Position numbers and translations under genes: made by a program | Notes under the pieces: generated by a model | Seen by the model: the letters and a program-made list of their open reading frames with translations, nothing else | What the model was told of the DNA's origin: nothing | Database searches by the model: none | Origin: DASUPK01 sp963804595 | GTDB lineage: Bacteria > Actinomycetota > Thermoleophilia > Solirubrobacterales > 70-9 | DNA length: 64,000 bases | NCBI GenBank assembly: GCA_963804595.1 | Contig: CAWDQZ010000019.1 | Location: 62,001-126,000 of the forward strand | Direction of reading: 5' to 3' | Shown here: positions 36,559 to 44,512 of the stretch, piece after piece | How positions within the stretch are numbered: the stretch's first letter is position 1 | How the letters are laid out: every line of letters starts with the position of its first letter

Positions 36559-36972
36559 CTACTTCTGGGGATGTTTCTCCAGCCCGGAGGCTTCGAGGGC
36601 CTCGCCTGAATCGGAATACATGTCCATCCGAGCCTCCTTGCCATCACGGAGCGTCCAGACCTGGGCGAAGGACATTTCGACGGGCATCCCGGCTGCTTTC
36701 GACCGGCCACGCTGGTGCATGAGGGCAACCACTCTGTCGCCGGCGTCATGGAGGGCCTCTACCTCGAGTTCCCAGTCCTCCCAGGCATCCGACCATTCCC
36801 TGAGGAAAGTTCGCGCTCCGTCTGCGCCTGCGTACACCTGCTGCTCCGGCCAGCCGTGGAAGTTCGACATGTCCCAGACGAAGTCCTCTGTGACGATCTC
36901 GTCGGCGAATTCACCTGTAGTCCTGAAACGCTCGACACCGTTCCGAACAATCTCCACGTTTTCCTGCGACAT
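36559..36972 (-). CDS. SnoaL-like / NTF2-fold protein
   Basis: 137 residues starting MSQENVEIVRNGVERF, a start shared by many actinobacterial SnoaL-like proteins, with the barrel strands ALMHQRGRSKAAGMPVEM and AQVWTLRDGKEARMDMYSD. The pocket may be enzymatic or just ligand-binding. It belongs to the accessory patch 35.8-38.8 kb. Confidence 0.78.
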   Translation of the reverse strand: MSQENVEIVRNGVERFRTTGEFADEIVTEDFVWDMSNFHGWPEQQVYAGADGARTFLREWSDAWEDWELEVEALHDAGDRVVALMHQRGRSKAAGMPVEMSFAQVWTLRDGKEARMDMYSDSGEALEASGLEKHPQK

Positions 36973-37000
36973 CGCCCGCGCAGTATCCCGAGGGAGAGCG

Positions 37001-37020
37001 CCGCTTTCCAGGCAAAGCGG
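37001..37020. repeat. Hairpin repeat, copy A
   Basis: CCGCTTT, ccaggc, AAAGCGG: a perfect 7-bp stem with a 6-nt loop, directly followed by copy B. Confidence 0.6.
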
Positions 37021-37021
37021 A

Positions 37022-37047
37022 TAGCCGCTTCTGGTCCAAAGCGGCTA
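37022..37047. repeat. Hairpin repeat, copy B
   Basis: TAGCCGCTT, 8-nt loop ctggtcca, AAGCGGCTA: a perfect 9-bp stem adjoining copy A. The gtcc loop is shared with other copies. Confidence 0.6.
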
Positions 37048-37118
37048 CTCCTGCAGGCCGGCGGCTGCGAGGGCTGTGTCACCGACTAGGCTCGCCTGAC
37101 CCAAGAGAAGGAGACCAC

Positions 37119-37403
37119 ATGGCGTACCTACTGACGCATTTCTGGCCGGGTGGGACCGAGGATCAGTACAACGCGACAATTGCGGTGGTGCACCCTCCGG
37201 GAGGTCTGCCCGAGGGACAGACCTACCACGCCGCTGGGCCGACCGACGGGGGCATCCTGATCGCCGCCGTGTGGGAGTCCAAGGAGCAATCCGACCGCTT
37301 CGTCCAAGACAAGCTGCTGCCAAGTCTGCCCATCGAGGGAGGCTTGGCGGGCCCGCCCGAGGAGCGCGCCGCCGAGATCGCGAGCGACGGCATACACCAA
37401 TAG
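37119..37403 (+). CDS. Small protein, ABM-like (antibiotic biosynthesis monooxygenase fold)
   Basis: 94 residues, with an aaggag ribosome site. The layout (AYLLTHFWPGGTEDQYNATI, then YHAAGPTDGGILIAAVWESKEQSDRF) fits the short ferredoxin-like ABM dimer fold. No cofactor or substrate is evident. Confidence 0.65.
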   Translation: MAYLLTHFWPGGTEDQYNATIAVVHPPGGLPEGQTYHAAGPTDGGILIAAVWESKEQSDRFVQDKLLPSLPIEGGLAGPPEERAAEIASDGIHQ

Positions 37404-37540
37404 AACCCGCGTGGCGCTAGTTCTGGCTGGCGCAAAACGGAGGTTGATGGGGTCGCATCGCTCGCGAGTCCCACGCGGGAGAAGGAGGCGTACTCGGGGA
37501 AGCGCTCCTTTCCACGGAAAGCAGTGGTCTTGCCGGGCTA

Positions 37541-37560
37541 GTGCTTTTCGTCCAAAGCAC
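37541..37560. repeat. Hairpin repeat, copy C
   Basis: GTGCTTT, tcgtcc, AAAGCAC: perfect 7-bp stem with a 6-nt loop. It shares the loop gtcc and TTT/AAA stem ends with copies A and B. Confidence 0.55.
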
Positions 37561-37569
37561 GCACCGCTG

Positions 37570-37640
37570 CGAACGTCCCGGGTTATTCCCTATACGGGTG
37601 ATTGCCGGACGTTCGCGATGCCGGCCGCCACCGAACGTCC
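37570..37640. repeat. Triplicated 9-bp motif CGAACGTCC
   Basis: Copies at 37570-37578 (forward), 37607-37615 (inverted GGACGTTCG) and 37632-37640 (forward). Could be regulator half-sites or alternative stems. Confidence 0.45.
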
Positions 37641-37805
37641 GTGGGTGACCCCCATATGCGCCTGGGAGCGAGGCCCGGGCAAAGTGTTGCGTTGGAGGGA
37701 TGCACATCTAGTTGTCGAACACGTGCGCAGCGGCGACGATAGGCGCCCCGGACCCGCGAGGCTGTAGCGGCTCTCTGGGCGACTCAGGTCACCGAGGACA
37801 AAGTC

Positions 37806-38423
37806 GTGGTCAAGCCCAAACCGGAGCCGAGAAAGGCCGGGTTGGCCTACTACCTGGTGAGGTTGGCCGCAGTGGGCCTGCCTGCGCTTCTCGTGACCAA
37901 CTTTCTCTTCAGCGCAGCCGCGCTTGTGCTCGTGTACCGGTCCTCGGCGGACAGGCCATGGCAAGGCACGCCACGTCACTCGGAGGAGGGAAGGGCTAGA
38001 GGCGGGTCGCTCGTCACTACGGAGCTGACCGCGCCGACCGCTGATTCGACGCGCCCCGGTGGGCGGAAACCCGAACCGACGAACGCCGCGAGGCCCGTGC
38101 GTGCCCCGCAATTGTCACCCTCACATGCCGCCACAGGGGAACACCCCACGCCGCACGATGACCACACGCCGTCCCCCACTCATCCGACGCACCCGAGCCA
38201 CCCGACCCACCCCAGTCATCCGACGCATCCCACTCACCCGGCTCACCCGACCCACCCCGCTCACCCGACCCACCCGGCTCACCCGACCCACCCCGCTCAC
38301 CCGACCCACCCGGCTCACCCGACGCATCCCACTCAACCGACTCACCCGACGCAACCGACGCCACCGACGCCACCGACCGAACCGAACCACCCAACACACC
38401 CTTCGCACCCCCCGCACCCCTAG
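37806..38423 (+). CDS. Membrane-anchored protein with a His-Pro-Thr repeat tail
   Basis: 205 residues from GTG 37806. A basic N-terminus (KPKPEPRKAG) and one hydrophobic stretch (about 13-42) predict an inside-to-outside anchor, so the tail faces outward. Residues from about 125 to the end are a tandem His-Pro-Thr/Ala/Ser repeat with about 22 His-Pro pairs, broken near the end by Thr-Gln-Pro and Thr-Pro-Pro units. The central linker is low-complexity. Poly-His/Pro tails of this kind could bind metal ions, but no function is known and the family was not recognised. Confidence 0.6.
   Translation: MVKPKPEPRKAGLAYYLVRLAAVGLPALLVTNFLFSAAALVLVYRSSADRPWQGTPRHSEEGRARGGSLVTTELTAPTADSTRPGGRKPEPTNAARPVRAPQLSPSHAATGEHPTPHDDHTPSPTHPTHPSHPTHPSHPTHPTHPAHPTHPAHPTHPAHPTHPAHPTHPAHPTHPTQPTHPTQPTPPTPPTEPNHPTHPSHPPHP
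38178..38420 (+). repeat. In-frame tandem repeat encoding (His-Pro-Thr/Ala/Ser)n
   Basis: A 9-nt unit, mostly in 18-nt pairs, about 27 units in total, keeps the reading frame throughout. The repeat is coding, not an intergenic satellite. Confidence 0.8.
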
Positions 38424-38767
38424 TCCCCACCGCCCCGGAGCGAGTTGGTTCCTCGGTGCCTGGGCTGTAAGGACCATCGAGACGATCGGACAGCAGGTTT
38501 CCAGTCGGGGGCGATCGACGGGGTCGGCAAGGGCCGGAAGGTGCTGATCGAGGTCAGCATTGGCTTCGCAGGTGTGGAAACGCCCGACACTCTCGGGATT
38601 TCAGCTGGCTATGAGCGAAAGGCACAGCACCCGCAAGTCGGATAGCCGCCTTCAATGCAAAGCAGCGGTGCCGTCAAGTCACCCGCAGGCGCCGAAGGTG
38701 ATTCAGCCGAGACGGCGATTCCAGAGCGACGCAGACGCGCGCTGGGATTCCCCGGAAATTCGGCCGG
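38424..38767. other. Intergenic region, no gene supported
   Basis: 344 nt between the His-Pro-Thr gene and the peroxiredoxin. Short frames exist but have no ribosome site or family resemblance. A degenerate member of the hairpin repeat family may lie near 38644-38668. Otherwise nothing is seen. Confidence 0.45.
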
Positions 38768-39331
38768 TCAGGCAGCGAGCCAGGCCAGGACGTCGGCCGC
38801 GTTCCGGTCGGGCGGGAAGACCGGATAGAAGGCCTTGACGATCTCGCCGTCGCGGATGACGAGCGTGACGCGCTTGTAGAGGGTCATGACGTCCACGCTG
38901 AACGTCGGCAGCTCGAGGGCGTCGGCGAGCACGAGCGAGGGATCGCTGAGCACCGGGAACTGCAGATGGACGCGCTCAGCGAACTCGGCCTGGTCCTCGG
39001 GCGACTGCGCGCTGATCCCGAGCACCCGGACGTCGCGCTCGGCGAATTCGCCGTGCAGGTCGCGGAAGGCGCAGCTCTGCGGCGTGCAACCCCGGGCTCC
39101 GGGGATCAGGTCCCAGCCGGTGGGCAGCTCCTCCCCGGGCCGGCCCGTGCGCGGATAGATGAAGAGCACGGCGGTGCCCGCCGCGCCGACCTCGGCGAGA
39201 TCGATGGACCCACCGGTCGTAGCTCTCAGGCGCAGCGCCGGCAGCGCCCGGCCGGGGAGGTGGTCGCATGCCCCGTCGTCCTCGGGTACGGGGAGGTCGT
39301 CGGGGAGTGTGTAGGGGTCGGTGCTCGACAT
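38768..39331 (-). CDS. Peroxiredoxin (AhpC/TSA, Prx-like redoxin)
   Basis: 187 residues. The redoxin core is LFIYPRTGRPG, then ARGCTPQSCAFRDLHGEF, where the first Cys is the likely peroxidatic residue and the second, four residues on, the resolving one. It reduces peroxides using a thiol donor. The long N-terminal extension (about 40 residues) is acidic. It is not operonic with the downstream VWA gene. Confidence 0.87.
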   Translation of the reverse strand: MSSTDPYTLPDDLPVPEDDGACDHLPGRALPALRLRATTGGSIDLAEVGAAGTAVLFIYPRTGRPGEELPTGWDLIPGARGCTPQSCAFRDLHGEFAERDVRVLGISAQSPEDQAEFAERVHLQFPVLSDPSLVLADALELPTFSVDVMTLYKRVTLVIRDGEIVKAFYPVFPPDRNAADVLAWLAA

Positions 39332-39378
39332 TCATTAAACGGGTTGCCGCACGGCTCCGCCTCGCGGCACCCTCGCAT

Positions 39379-40722
39379 CTAGCGCGCCGCGCCCGCGATC
39401 ACGTTGACGAAGTTCTCCAGGTGCTTCGTCGTCCAGCACTCGAAGGCGCCGTCGCAGTAGGGCTCGTACGCGGCCATCACCGAGTCGCCGTAGTTCCAGT
39501 AGAGCTTCGGCTCCGGGTTGAGCCAGAAGGTCCGGCCCGCGTGCTCGGCGATCGTTCCGAAGGTCGCGGCGTGCGGCTCTCGTCCGTTCGTCCGGGCATC
39601 ACCCAGGACGATCACGGTCGAGCGAGGCCCGAGTTCCTCGGCTATCTCCTCGCCGAACTCGAGCCAGACGCGGCCGTAGTCGGTGTAGCCCGAGACGTCG
39701 GCGACGCCGCCCTCCGACGAGACGCGCTCGGAGATCTTCCTGAAGTCGCGCTCGTGCTCGAAGATGTCCGTCACCTCGCTGATCCTCTCGATGAAGACGA
39801 AGCTGCGCAGCTTGCGGAAGGAGTCGTGCAGGGCGTGCAGGACGGAGAGGAAGAAGACGCTCGCCGAGCTGACCGAGGTCGAGACGTCGCAGAGCACGTA
39901 GATCTCGGGCCTGCGCGGCCGCTTGGGCCGGTAGCGCAAGCGCAGCGGCACGCCGCCGGTCTCCAGCGAGGCCCTCATCGTCCGCCGGACGTCGACCTGC
40001 CGGCCGCGAGCGCGCCCCCGTGCCTCGTGGCCGAGGGTGGCGATCCGCCGCTTCAGCTGGGCGACCGCGCGATGGACGGCCGCCAGGTCCTGAGCGGGGC
40101 TGGTGGGCAGGGTGCGGTCGAGCTCCGCCAGCGGCCTCGACGGGGGCAGCTTGCCGGTGCGCTCGATCGTCGCCCGCTCGAGCTCCCGGCGCAGATAGCG
40201 CTCGAACTGCTTGACGTTCTCCGGATCGAGCGCCTGCTGGTCTCCGTCGTCGCGGCGACCACTGGCCTGGAGGCCGAGGGCGCGGCGGATCCGCTGCACG
40301 TCCACGCCGATCACGCCTGAGCGCTCGCCGCGCCGGCCGAACGCGGTCATCGCGAGCCTGGCGAGGTCGCGCATCGCACCGTCGTTGCCCTCGATGATCG
40401 CGCGGCGGATCGCTTCGCGAAGCTCGTCGAGGTCGATCCGGTCGCCCGCCCCCTCAAAGCGCTCGTCCTCGATCCCGCGGTCGAGCGCCTCCGTCTCGGC
40501 GGCGCGGAAGAAGTGGCGGTCGAAGAGCAGCTCGAAGATCCGCCGGTCCTCCTGCGACTTGGCGATCGTCGCGGCGAGGGACTCGCGGAAGTCGCGCTGA
40601 TCGGTCCAGCTCACCTGCTCGAGCGCCGCGAAGGCATCGAGGATCTCGGAGGTGCCGACGGCGACACCCTCCGAGCGGAGGTCCTCGACGAAGGCGAGCA
40701 GGCTAGCCGCGGTTGTGGACAT
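39379..40722 (-). CDS. VWA (CoxE-like) protein
   Basis: 447 residues. The C-terminal von Willebrand A fold has a MIDAS motif (CDVSTSVSSASVFFL) and ILGDART-like strand; the N-terminal half is a helical, charged CoxE-type domain (DLRSEGVAVGTSEILDAF). It overlaps the MoxR gene upstream by 20 nt. Such pairs assist assembly or activation of partner complexes; no CO dehydrogenase genes are present here. Confidence 0.87.
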   Translation of the reverse strand: MSTTAASLLAFVEDLRSEGVAVGTSEILDAFAALEQVSWTDQRDFRESLAATIAKSQEDRRIFELLFDRHFFRAAETEALDRGIEDERFEGAGDRIDLDELREAIRRAIIEGNDGAMRDLARLAMTAFGRRGERSGVIGVDVQRIRRALGLQASGRRDDGDQQALDPENVKQFERYLRRELERATIERTGKLPPSRPLAELDRTLPTSPAQDLAAVHRAVAQLKRRIATLGHEARGRARGRQVDVRRTMRASLETGGVPLRLRYRPKRPRRPEIYVLCDVSTSVSSASVFFLSVLHALHDSFRKLRSFVFIERISEVTDIFEHERDFRKISERVSSEGGVADVSGYTDYGRVWLEFGEEIAEELGPRSTVIVLGDARTNGREPHAATFGTIAEHAGRTFWLNPEPKLYWNYGDSVMAAYEPYCDGAFECWTTKHLENFVNVIAGAAR

Positions 40723-41611
40723 CGGCGGGCCCTTCGAGCTTCACCGCGACGCGCTCGGCGACGAGGTCGATGTCGGAGCGGTGCTTGACGAGGATGCTCA
40801 TCGAGCTCTCGAAGGTCTCGCGGTCGATGTCGTCGGCGCCGATCAGGAGCAGCGTCCGTGCCCAGTCGATCGACTCGGCGATCGAAGGTGGCTTCTTCAG
40901 GTCGAGCTGACGGATCATGTGGACGATCTCAACGAGTCGCCTCGCGAGGCCCTCGTCCAGCTCCGGTGCGTGCAGCCGGACTATCTCCAGCTCGCGGTCG
41001 ACGGACGGGTAGTCGAGCCAGAGGTAGAGGCAGCGGCGCTTGAGCGCCTCGGTCAGCTCGCGCGAGTTGTTGGACGTCAGCACCACGATCGGCTGCGTGC
41101 GCGCTTCGATCACGCCCAGCTCCGGGATCGAGATCTGGAAGTCGGAGAGGACCTCGAGCAGCATCGCCTCGAACTCCTGGTCGGTCTTGTCGATCTCGTC
41201 GATCAGCAGGACGACGGCGTCCTCCGCGCTGATCGCCTCGAGCAGCGGGCGCGTGAGCAGGAACTCCTCGCCGAAGATGTCGCCCCGAGTCGCTTCCCAG
41301 GATCCCTCTCCGTCGCCATCGGACTCGGCCTGGATCCGGAGCAGCTGCTTGCGGTAGTTCCACTCATACAGTGCCTTGGCCTCGTCGAGGCCCTCGTAGC
41401 ACTGCAGCCGCACGAGCCGGCGCTCGGTGGCCCGCGAGAGGGCTTTGGCGAGCTCGGTCTTGCCCACACCCGCGGGGCCCTCGACGAGCACGGGCTTTCC
41501 GAGGCGCTGGGCGAGGAAGGAGACGAGCGCGGCCGCCTCGTCGGCCAGGTAACCCACCTGGCCGAGGTCCTCGCGAACCTGGGCGACTGACTGCGGCGGA
41601 GGCTCCGGCAT
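40703..41611 (-). CDS. MoxR-family AAA+ ATPase
   Basis: 302 residues. Walker A is EGPAGVGKTELAKAL, Walker B is VVLLIDEIDKTD, and sensor 1 is VVLTSNNSRELTEALKRRC. It is a chaperone-type ATPase that works with the VWA partner immediately downstream. TATCAT ends 7 nt before ATG 41611 (leaderless pattern). Confidence 0.9.
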   Translation of the reverse strand: MPEPPPQSVAQVREDLGQVGYLADEAAALVSFLAQRLGKPVLVEGPAGVGKTELAKALSRATERRLVRLQCYEGLDEAKALYEWNYRKQLLRIQAESDGDGEGSWEATRGDIFGEEFLLTRPLLEAISAEDAVVLLIDEIDKTDQEFEAMLLEVLSDFQISIPELGVIEARTQPIVVLTSNNSRELTEALKRRCLYLWLDYPSVDRELEIVRLHAPELDEGLARRLVEIVHMIRQLDLKKPPSIAESIDWARTLLLIGADDIDRETFESSMSILVKHRSDIDLVAERVAVKLEGPADVHNRG

Positions 41612-41635
41612 CTCGGGGATGATAGATAGCGCCGC

Positions 41636-41881
41636 ATGGTCGCCCTCGCCCTGCCCGACTCCCTCGGCCCATATGCGGTACTACTGGCGGTGGGATTCCT
41701 GGTCGGCTGGTACGGGCACGGCGCGAAGAACAACTGGATCATCGCCTTCGGGATCGTGGTGATCCTGGCCGCGATCGGGCTGCTCCAGCTGGCGATCGCC
41801 ACGCACAACGGCAGGGCACCGACGGGCTTCTATGCCGCACGCTCCGCGGCTGAGAGATCGGCCCATGGGGCCGCTCGATGA
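41636..41881 (+). CDS. Small two-helix membrane protein
   Basis: 81 residues with two hydrophobic segments (YAVLLAVGFLVGWYGHG; NNWIIAFGIVVILAAIGLLQL) and a basic tail. No known function. It is divergent from MoxR and overlaps the start of the broken PPK2 gene by about 17 nt. Confidence 0.65.
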   Translation: MVALALPDSLGPYAVLLAVGFLVGWYGHGAKNNWIIAFGIVVILAAIGLLQLAIATHNGRAPTGFYAARSAAERSAHGAAR

Positions 41882-42643
41882 GCTTGATCTCTCGCAGAAG
41901 CTCTCCAAGGAGGAGGAGGCGGAGCGGCTGCGGACGCGGCCTGGGCCAGGCTGACCCAGCTCCGGCTCACGCTCGGCGGTCTGATCGGCTCCGGCGAGCT
42001 CGGGCCGCCGGTCTGCGTGCCTTCGAGGGTCACGACGCGTCGGGCAAGGGCGGCGCGATCAAGCGGCTCGTCGCCCAGCTCGATCCGCGGCATGTGCGAG
42101 TGGTCGAGTTCGCCGCCCCGACCCATGACGAGAAGCGGCATCACTTCCTCTGGCGGTTCTGGCCGTCACTGCCAGGCTGGGGAGGCATGGCGGTCTTCGA
42201 CCGCTCCTGGTATGGCCGGGTGCTGGTCGAGCGGGTGGAGGGGTTTGCGATCCGAGGAGGAGTGGACTGCAGCGCCTACGACGAGATCAACGGCTTCGAG
42301 CGCAGCCTCGCGACCGAGGGGATGGTGCTGATCAAGTTCTGGATCCACATCTCCTCCGAGGAGCAGCTGAAGCGTTTCAGAAAGCGCGATAAGGATCCGC
42401 TGAAGAGCTGGAAGCTGACCGAGGAGGACTGGCGGAACCGCGGGCAAGCGAGACGCATACGACGCAGCGGTCGAGGACATGGTCGCGCGGACGAGCATCG
42501 AGCCCCACGCCATCTGGCATCTGATCCCGGGCGATTCGAAGCACTATGCGCGCGTCGCGGTGATCGAGACCGTGATCGAGGAGATCGAGGCCGGGATGCG
42601 GCGCCACGGCATGGAGCCGCCCGAGCCGATCGAGGAGGAGTGA
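41865..42643 (+). pseudogene. Polyphosphate kinase 2 (PPK2) family gene, at least three frameshifts
   Basis: PPK2 sequence is spread over three frames. Start block LDLSQKLSKEEEAERL (from ATG 41865), then AAWARLTQLRLTLGGLIGSG in the next frame, then FEGHDASGKGGAIKRLV (Walker A) with VFDRSWYGRVLVERVEG and KRFRKRDKDPLKSWKL, and lastly DAYDAAVEDMVARTSIEPHA to the TGA at 42641-42643. Shifts fall near 41925-41945, 42020 and 42445-42452. All blocks are otherwise conserved, so errors in the assembly are as likely as decay. PPK2 makes nucleotides from polyphosphate. Confidence 0.82.
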
Positions 42644-42644
42644 G

Positions 42645-43124
42645 ATGACCGACGAGAAGACGAACACCGGCATCACCGTCCACGCTCGCGACGGTGAACG
42701 TATCCGCAGCCCCCTCGGCGGTGACATCACGTTCATCGTCAAAGGCGAGCAGTCCGATGGAGAGCTCGCCGTGATTGAGGCTGTGAACGCCGTCGGCGAG
42801 GGGCCACCGCTGCACTACCACGGCCGTGAGCACGAGACCGTCTACATCCTCGAGGGGGAGTTCCGATGGAAGCTGGGTGACGAGCTGAGCGTCGCCGGCC
42901 CGGGCTCCTTCGTCTTCATCCCTCGAGGGCTCGCGCACACCTGGCAGGTCATAGGTGACCGGCCGGGGAGGATGCTGATCACGTTCTCTCCCGCCGGCAT
43001 GGAGGCCTTCTTCGAGCGGCTCTCGTCGATGACCGAGTTCGATCTCGGTGAATTCAAGAGCGCTGCGGCAGACCACGGGATGAACGTCGTCGGGCCACCG
43101 CTCGCCGAGTCCGACCCGCTCTGA
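42645..43124 (+). CDS. Cupin-domain protein
   Basis: 159 residues. Cupin motif 1 is PPLHYHGREHETVYILEG and motif 2 is PRGLAHTWQVIG; the metal ligands (His, His, Glu, His) are visible. It starts 1 nt after the broken PPK2 stop. Substrate unknown. Confidence 0.87.
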   Translation: MTDEKTNTGITVHARDGERIRSPLGGDITFIVKGEQSDGELAVIEAVNAVGEGPPLHYHGREHETVYILEGEFRWKLGDELSVAGPGSFVFIPRGLAHTWQVIGDRPGRMLITFSPAGMEAFFERLSSMTEFDLGEFKSAAADHGMNVVGPPLAESDPL

Positions 43125-43138
43125 GGACCGATCCCCGA

Positions 43139-43546
43139 CTAGTCCGGCGCCTGCGGGCGCTTCGCCCGCTCCCGGGGCCGCATCCGCAGCCCGGCGATGA
43201 CGATGACCACCGCGCCGGCCAGGGCGACGAAGATCGCGTAGTGGAGGTCATAGGGCTCGTCGTGGCCGGCGAGCGTGAATCGGGGCCGGTCCGCGATCCG
43301 GTACAGCACGATCAGTGCCGCCCAGGTGCCCGCGACCACGAATAGCGCCCACTCGCGGAGGGGTCGGGGCGGGACGTAGCCGCCCCCACACCTGAGGGCT
43401 AGAAAGACGGCGGCAGCCGCGACGAGCACGAGCGCGCCCTCAGCCCAGCCGAAGGCGCCGATCCCCGTCAGCACGAGATCGTTCGAGATCGGCGACTGGT
43501 ACCAGGGCAGGACGAGGCTGCCCACGATCACCGCGGCTCCGATCAC
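43139..43546 (-). CDS. Four-helix membrane protein, start uncertain
   Basis: 135 residues from GTG 43546. The sequence just upstream (DLRGLGGNELIA) looks coding, but no good start codon is present before it overlaps the DUF2203 stop. Four hydrophobic segments (VIVGSLVLPWY; FGWAEGALVLVAAAAVFLAL; LFVVAGTWAALIVLY; YAIFVALAGAVVIVIAGL) and a basic C-terminus. No recognised family. Confidence 0.6.
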   Translation of the reverse strand: MIGAAVIVGSLVLPWYQSPISNDLVLTGIGAFGWAEGALVLVAAAAVFLALRCGGGYVPPRPLREWALFVVAGTWAALIVLYRIADRPRFTLAGHDEPYDLHYAIFVALAGAVVIVIAGLRMRPRERAKRPQAPD

Positions 43547-43613
43547 CGCGATTAGCTCGTTGCCACCCAGGCCACGGAGATCGCTGAGCAGCTTGTCCGA
43601 GAACGACTCGCGG

Positions 43614-44015
43614 CTAGTCGAGCGGCTCGCGGCCACCGTAACCGCCCTCGAGGTCGTGCCAGTAGCCCACCGCGTCCTCGCCGAGCTCCCAGCACAGATA
43701 GACCTCACGCCCATCGATCAGTGCGGGGAAGTCGACCAGCCCCCTGTCGATGTCTCGCAGGACGATCCCTGCCTGTTCGACGGTCTCGAGCAGCCGCCTG
43801 ACCTCCAGGAATGCCAACCCGACCTGCCGTCCCTCCTCGCCGCCGCCATTGGTGGGCGCGGCGTCCGCCAGCGCCTCGTGGGCCTCAACGTCGGTGAGCT
43901 CGTCCCTGGCCTCGCGGAGCTGGGCGAGGAGCGCGGTCAGCTGCGGCAGCAGGGAGTTCGCCTCCTCGCGGGTGAAGTGGCGCTCGTGAACGAGCTCGGT
44001 GCCCTCGTCGGTCAC
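43614..44015 (-). CDS. DUF2203-family protein
   Basis: 133 residues matching DUF2203: HFTREEANSLLPQLTALLAQL, then DIDRGLVDFPALIDGREVYLCWELGE and GYWHDLEGGYGGR. Function unknown; the conserved His/Trp region suggests a small ligand-binding protein. Its start overlaps the EVE gene stop by 4 nt. Confidence 0.87.
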   Translation of the reverse strand: MTDEGTELVHERHFTREEANSLLPQLTALLAQLREARDELTDVEAHEALADAAPTNGGGEEGRQVGLAFLEVRRLLETVEQAGIVLRDIDRGLVDFPALIDGREVYLCWELGEDAVGYWHDLEGGYGGREPLD

Positions 44016-44503
44016 GCGCCGGCCGCGGTGGGTTCGGCGGCCGCGTTCCCCGCCGCCCGAGTGAGGCGCTCCCGGAGCAGCTCCGCGTCAGCCTCGCCGA
44101 TGGTGCGCAGCTGGCCCTGGAAGGCGAGGTGCCAGTGTTCTGGCGGCCATTTCCGGACGTGCTCCAGCTCCGGGACCAACTCCTCCGCCGGCACGAACCG
44201 CTCCTCGGGAAGGACCAACACCGGCTCGGCCTCGACTCGCCAGGGGTAGATCTCGGGTTTCCCCTTCTTCCCGGGCCAGATGCGAGAGCGGTCCTCGAAC
44301 ATCTCCGACCGCACGCGTGCGATCCCTCCGAAGGCCTGGACGCCGGTGACATAGAAGAAGACCTCGTCCTTGGGCTCGAACTGCTCGGCCATCCGGCGTC
44401 GCCGCTCCTTGAGGCCGATCACGTCGAAGCCGCGCTCGACGTTGATCCGGAAGTTCTCGAGCGACCCGGTGAGGATCCAGTTGGTGGCTCGCTCCTCCGC
44501 CAC
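44012..44503 (-). CDS. EVE-domain protein
   Basis: 163 residues from GTG 44503, with TAGAAT ending 6 nt upstream. The PUA-like EVE fold is seen in NWILTGSLENFRINVERG, DEVFFYVTGVQAFGGIARVRSE and PWRVEAEPVLVLPEE. EVE proteins bind modified bases in DNA or RNA. It is the first gene of a group with DUF2203 and the membrane protein. Confidence 0.83.
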   Translation of the reverse strand: MAEERATNWILTGSLENFRINVERGFDVIGLKERRRRMAEQFEPKDEVFFYVTGVQAFGGIARVRSEMFEDRSRIWPGKKGKPEIYPWRVEAEPVLVLPEERFVPAEELVPELEHVRKWPPEHWHLAFQGQLRTIGEADAELLRERLTRAAGNAAAEPTAAGA

Positions 44504-44512
44504 GGCCCGATT

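Larger units (their letters stand above)
37404..37805. other. Intergenic region with hairpins and a triplicated 9-mer
   Basis: About 400 nt without a convincing gene. It holds a CTTTCC/GGAAAG stem (37508-37521), the hairpin repeat at 37541, and three copies of CGAACGTCC, the middle one inverted (37570, 37607, 37632). The open frames here are short and lack ribosome sites. Confidence 0.5.

Noticed and set aside
38178..38420. CRISPR-like array of short direct repeats
   Set aside because: The repeats have no unique spacers and are an in-frame 9-nt coding repeat for His-Pro-Thr units.
38121..38477. Minus-strand frame over the His-Pro-Thr repeat
   Set aside because: A low-complexity shadow of the plus-strand repeat with no start signal.
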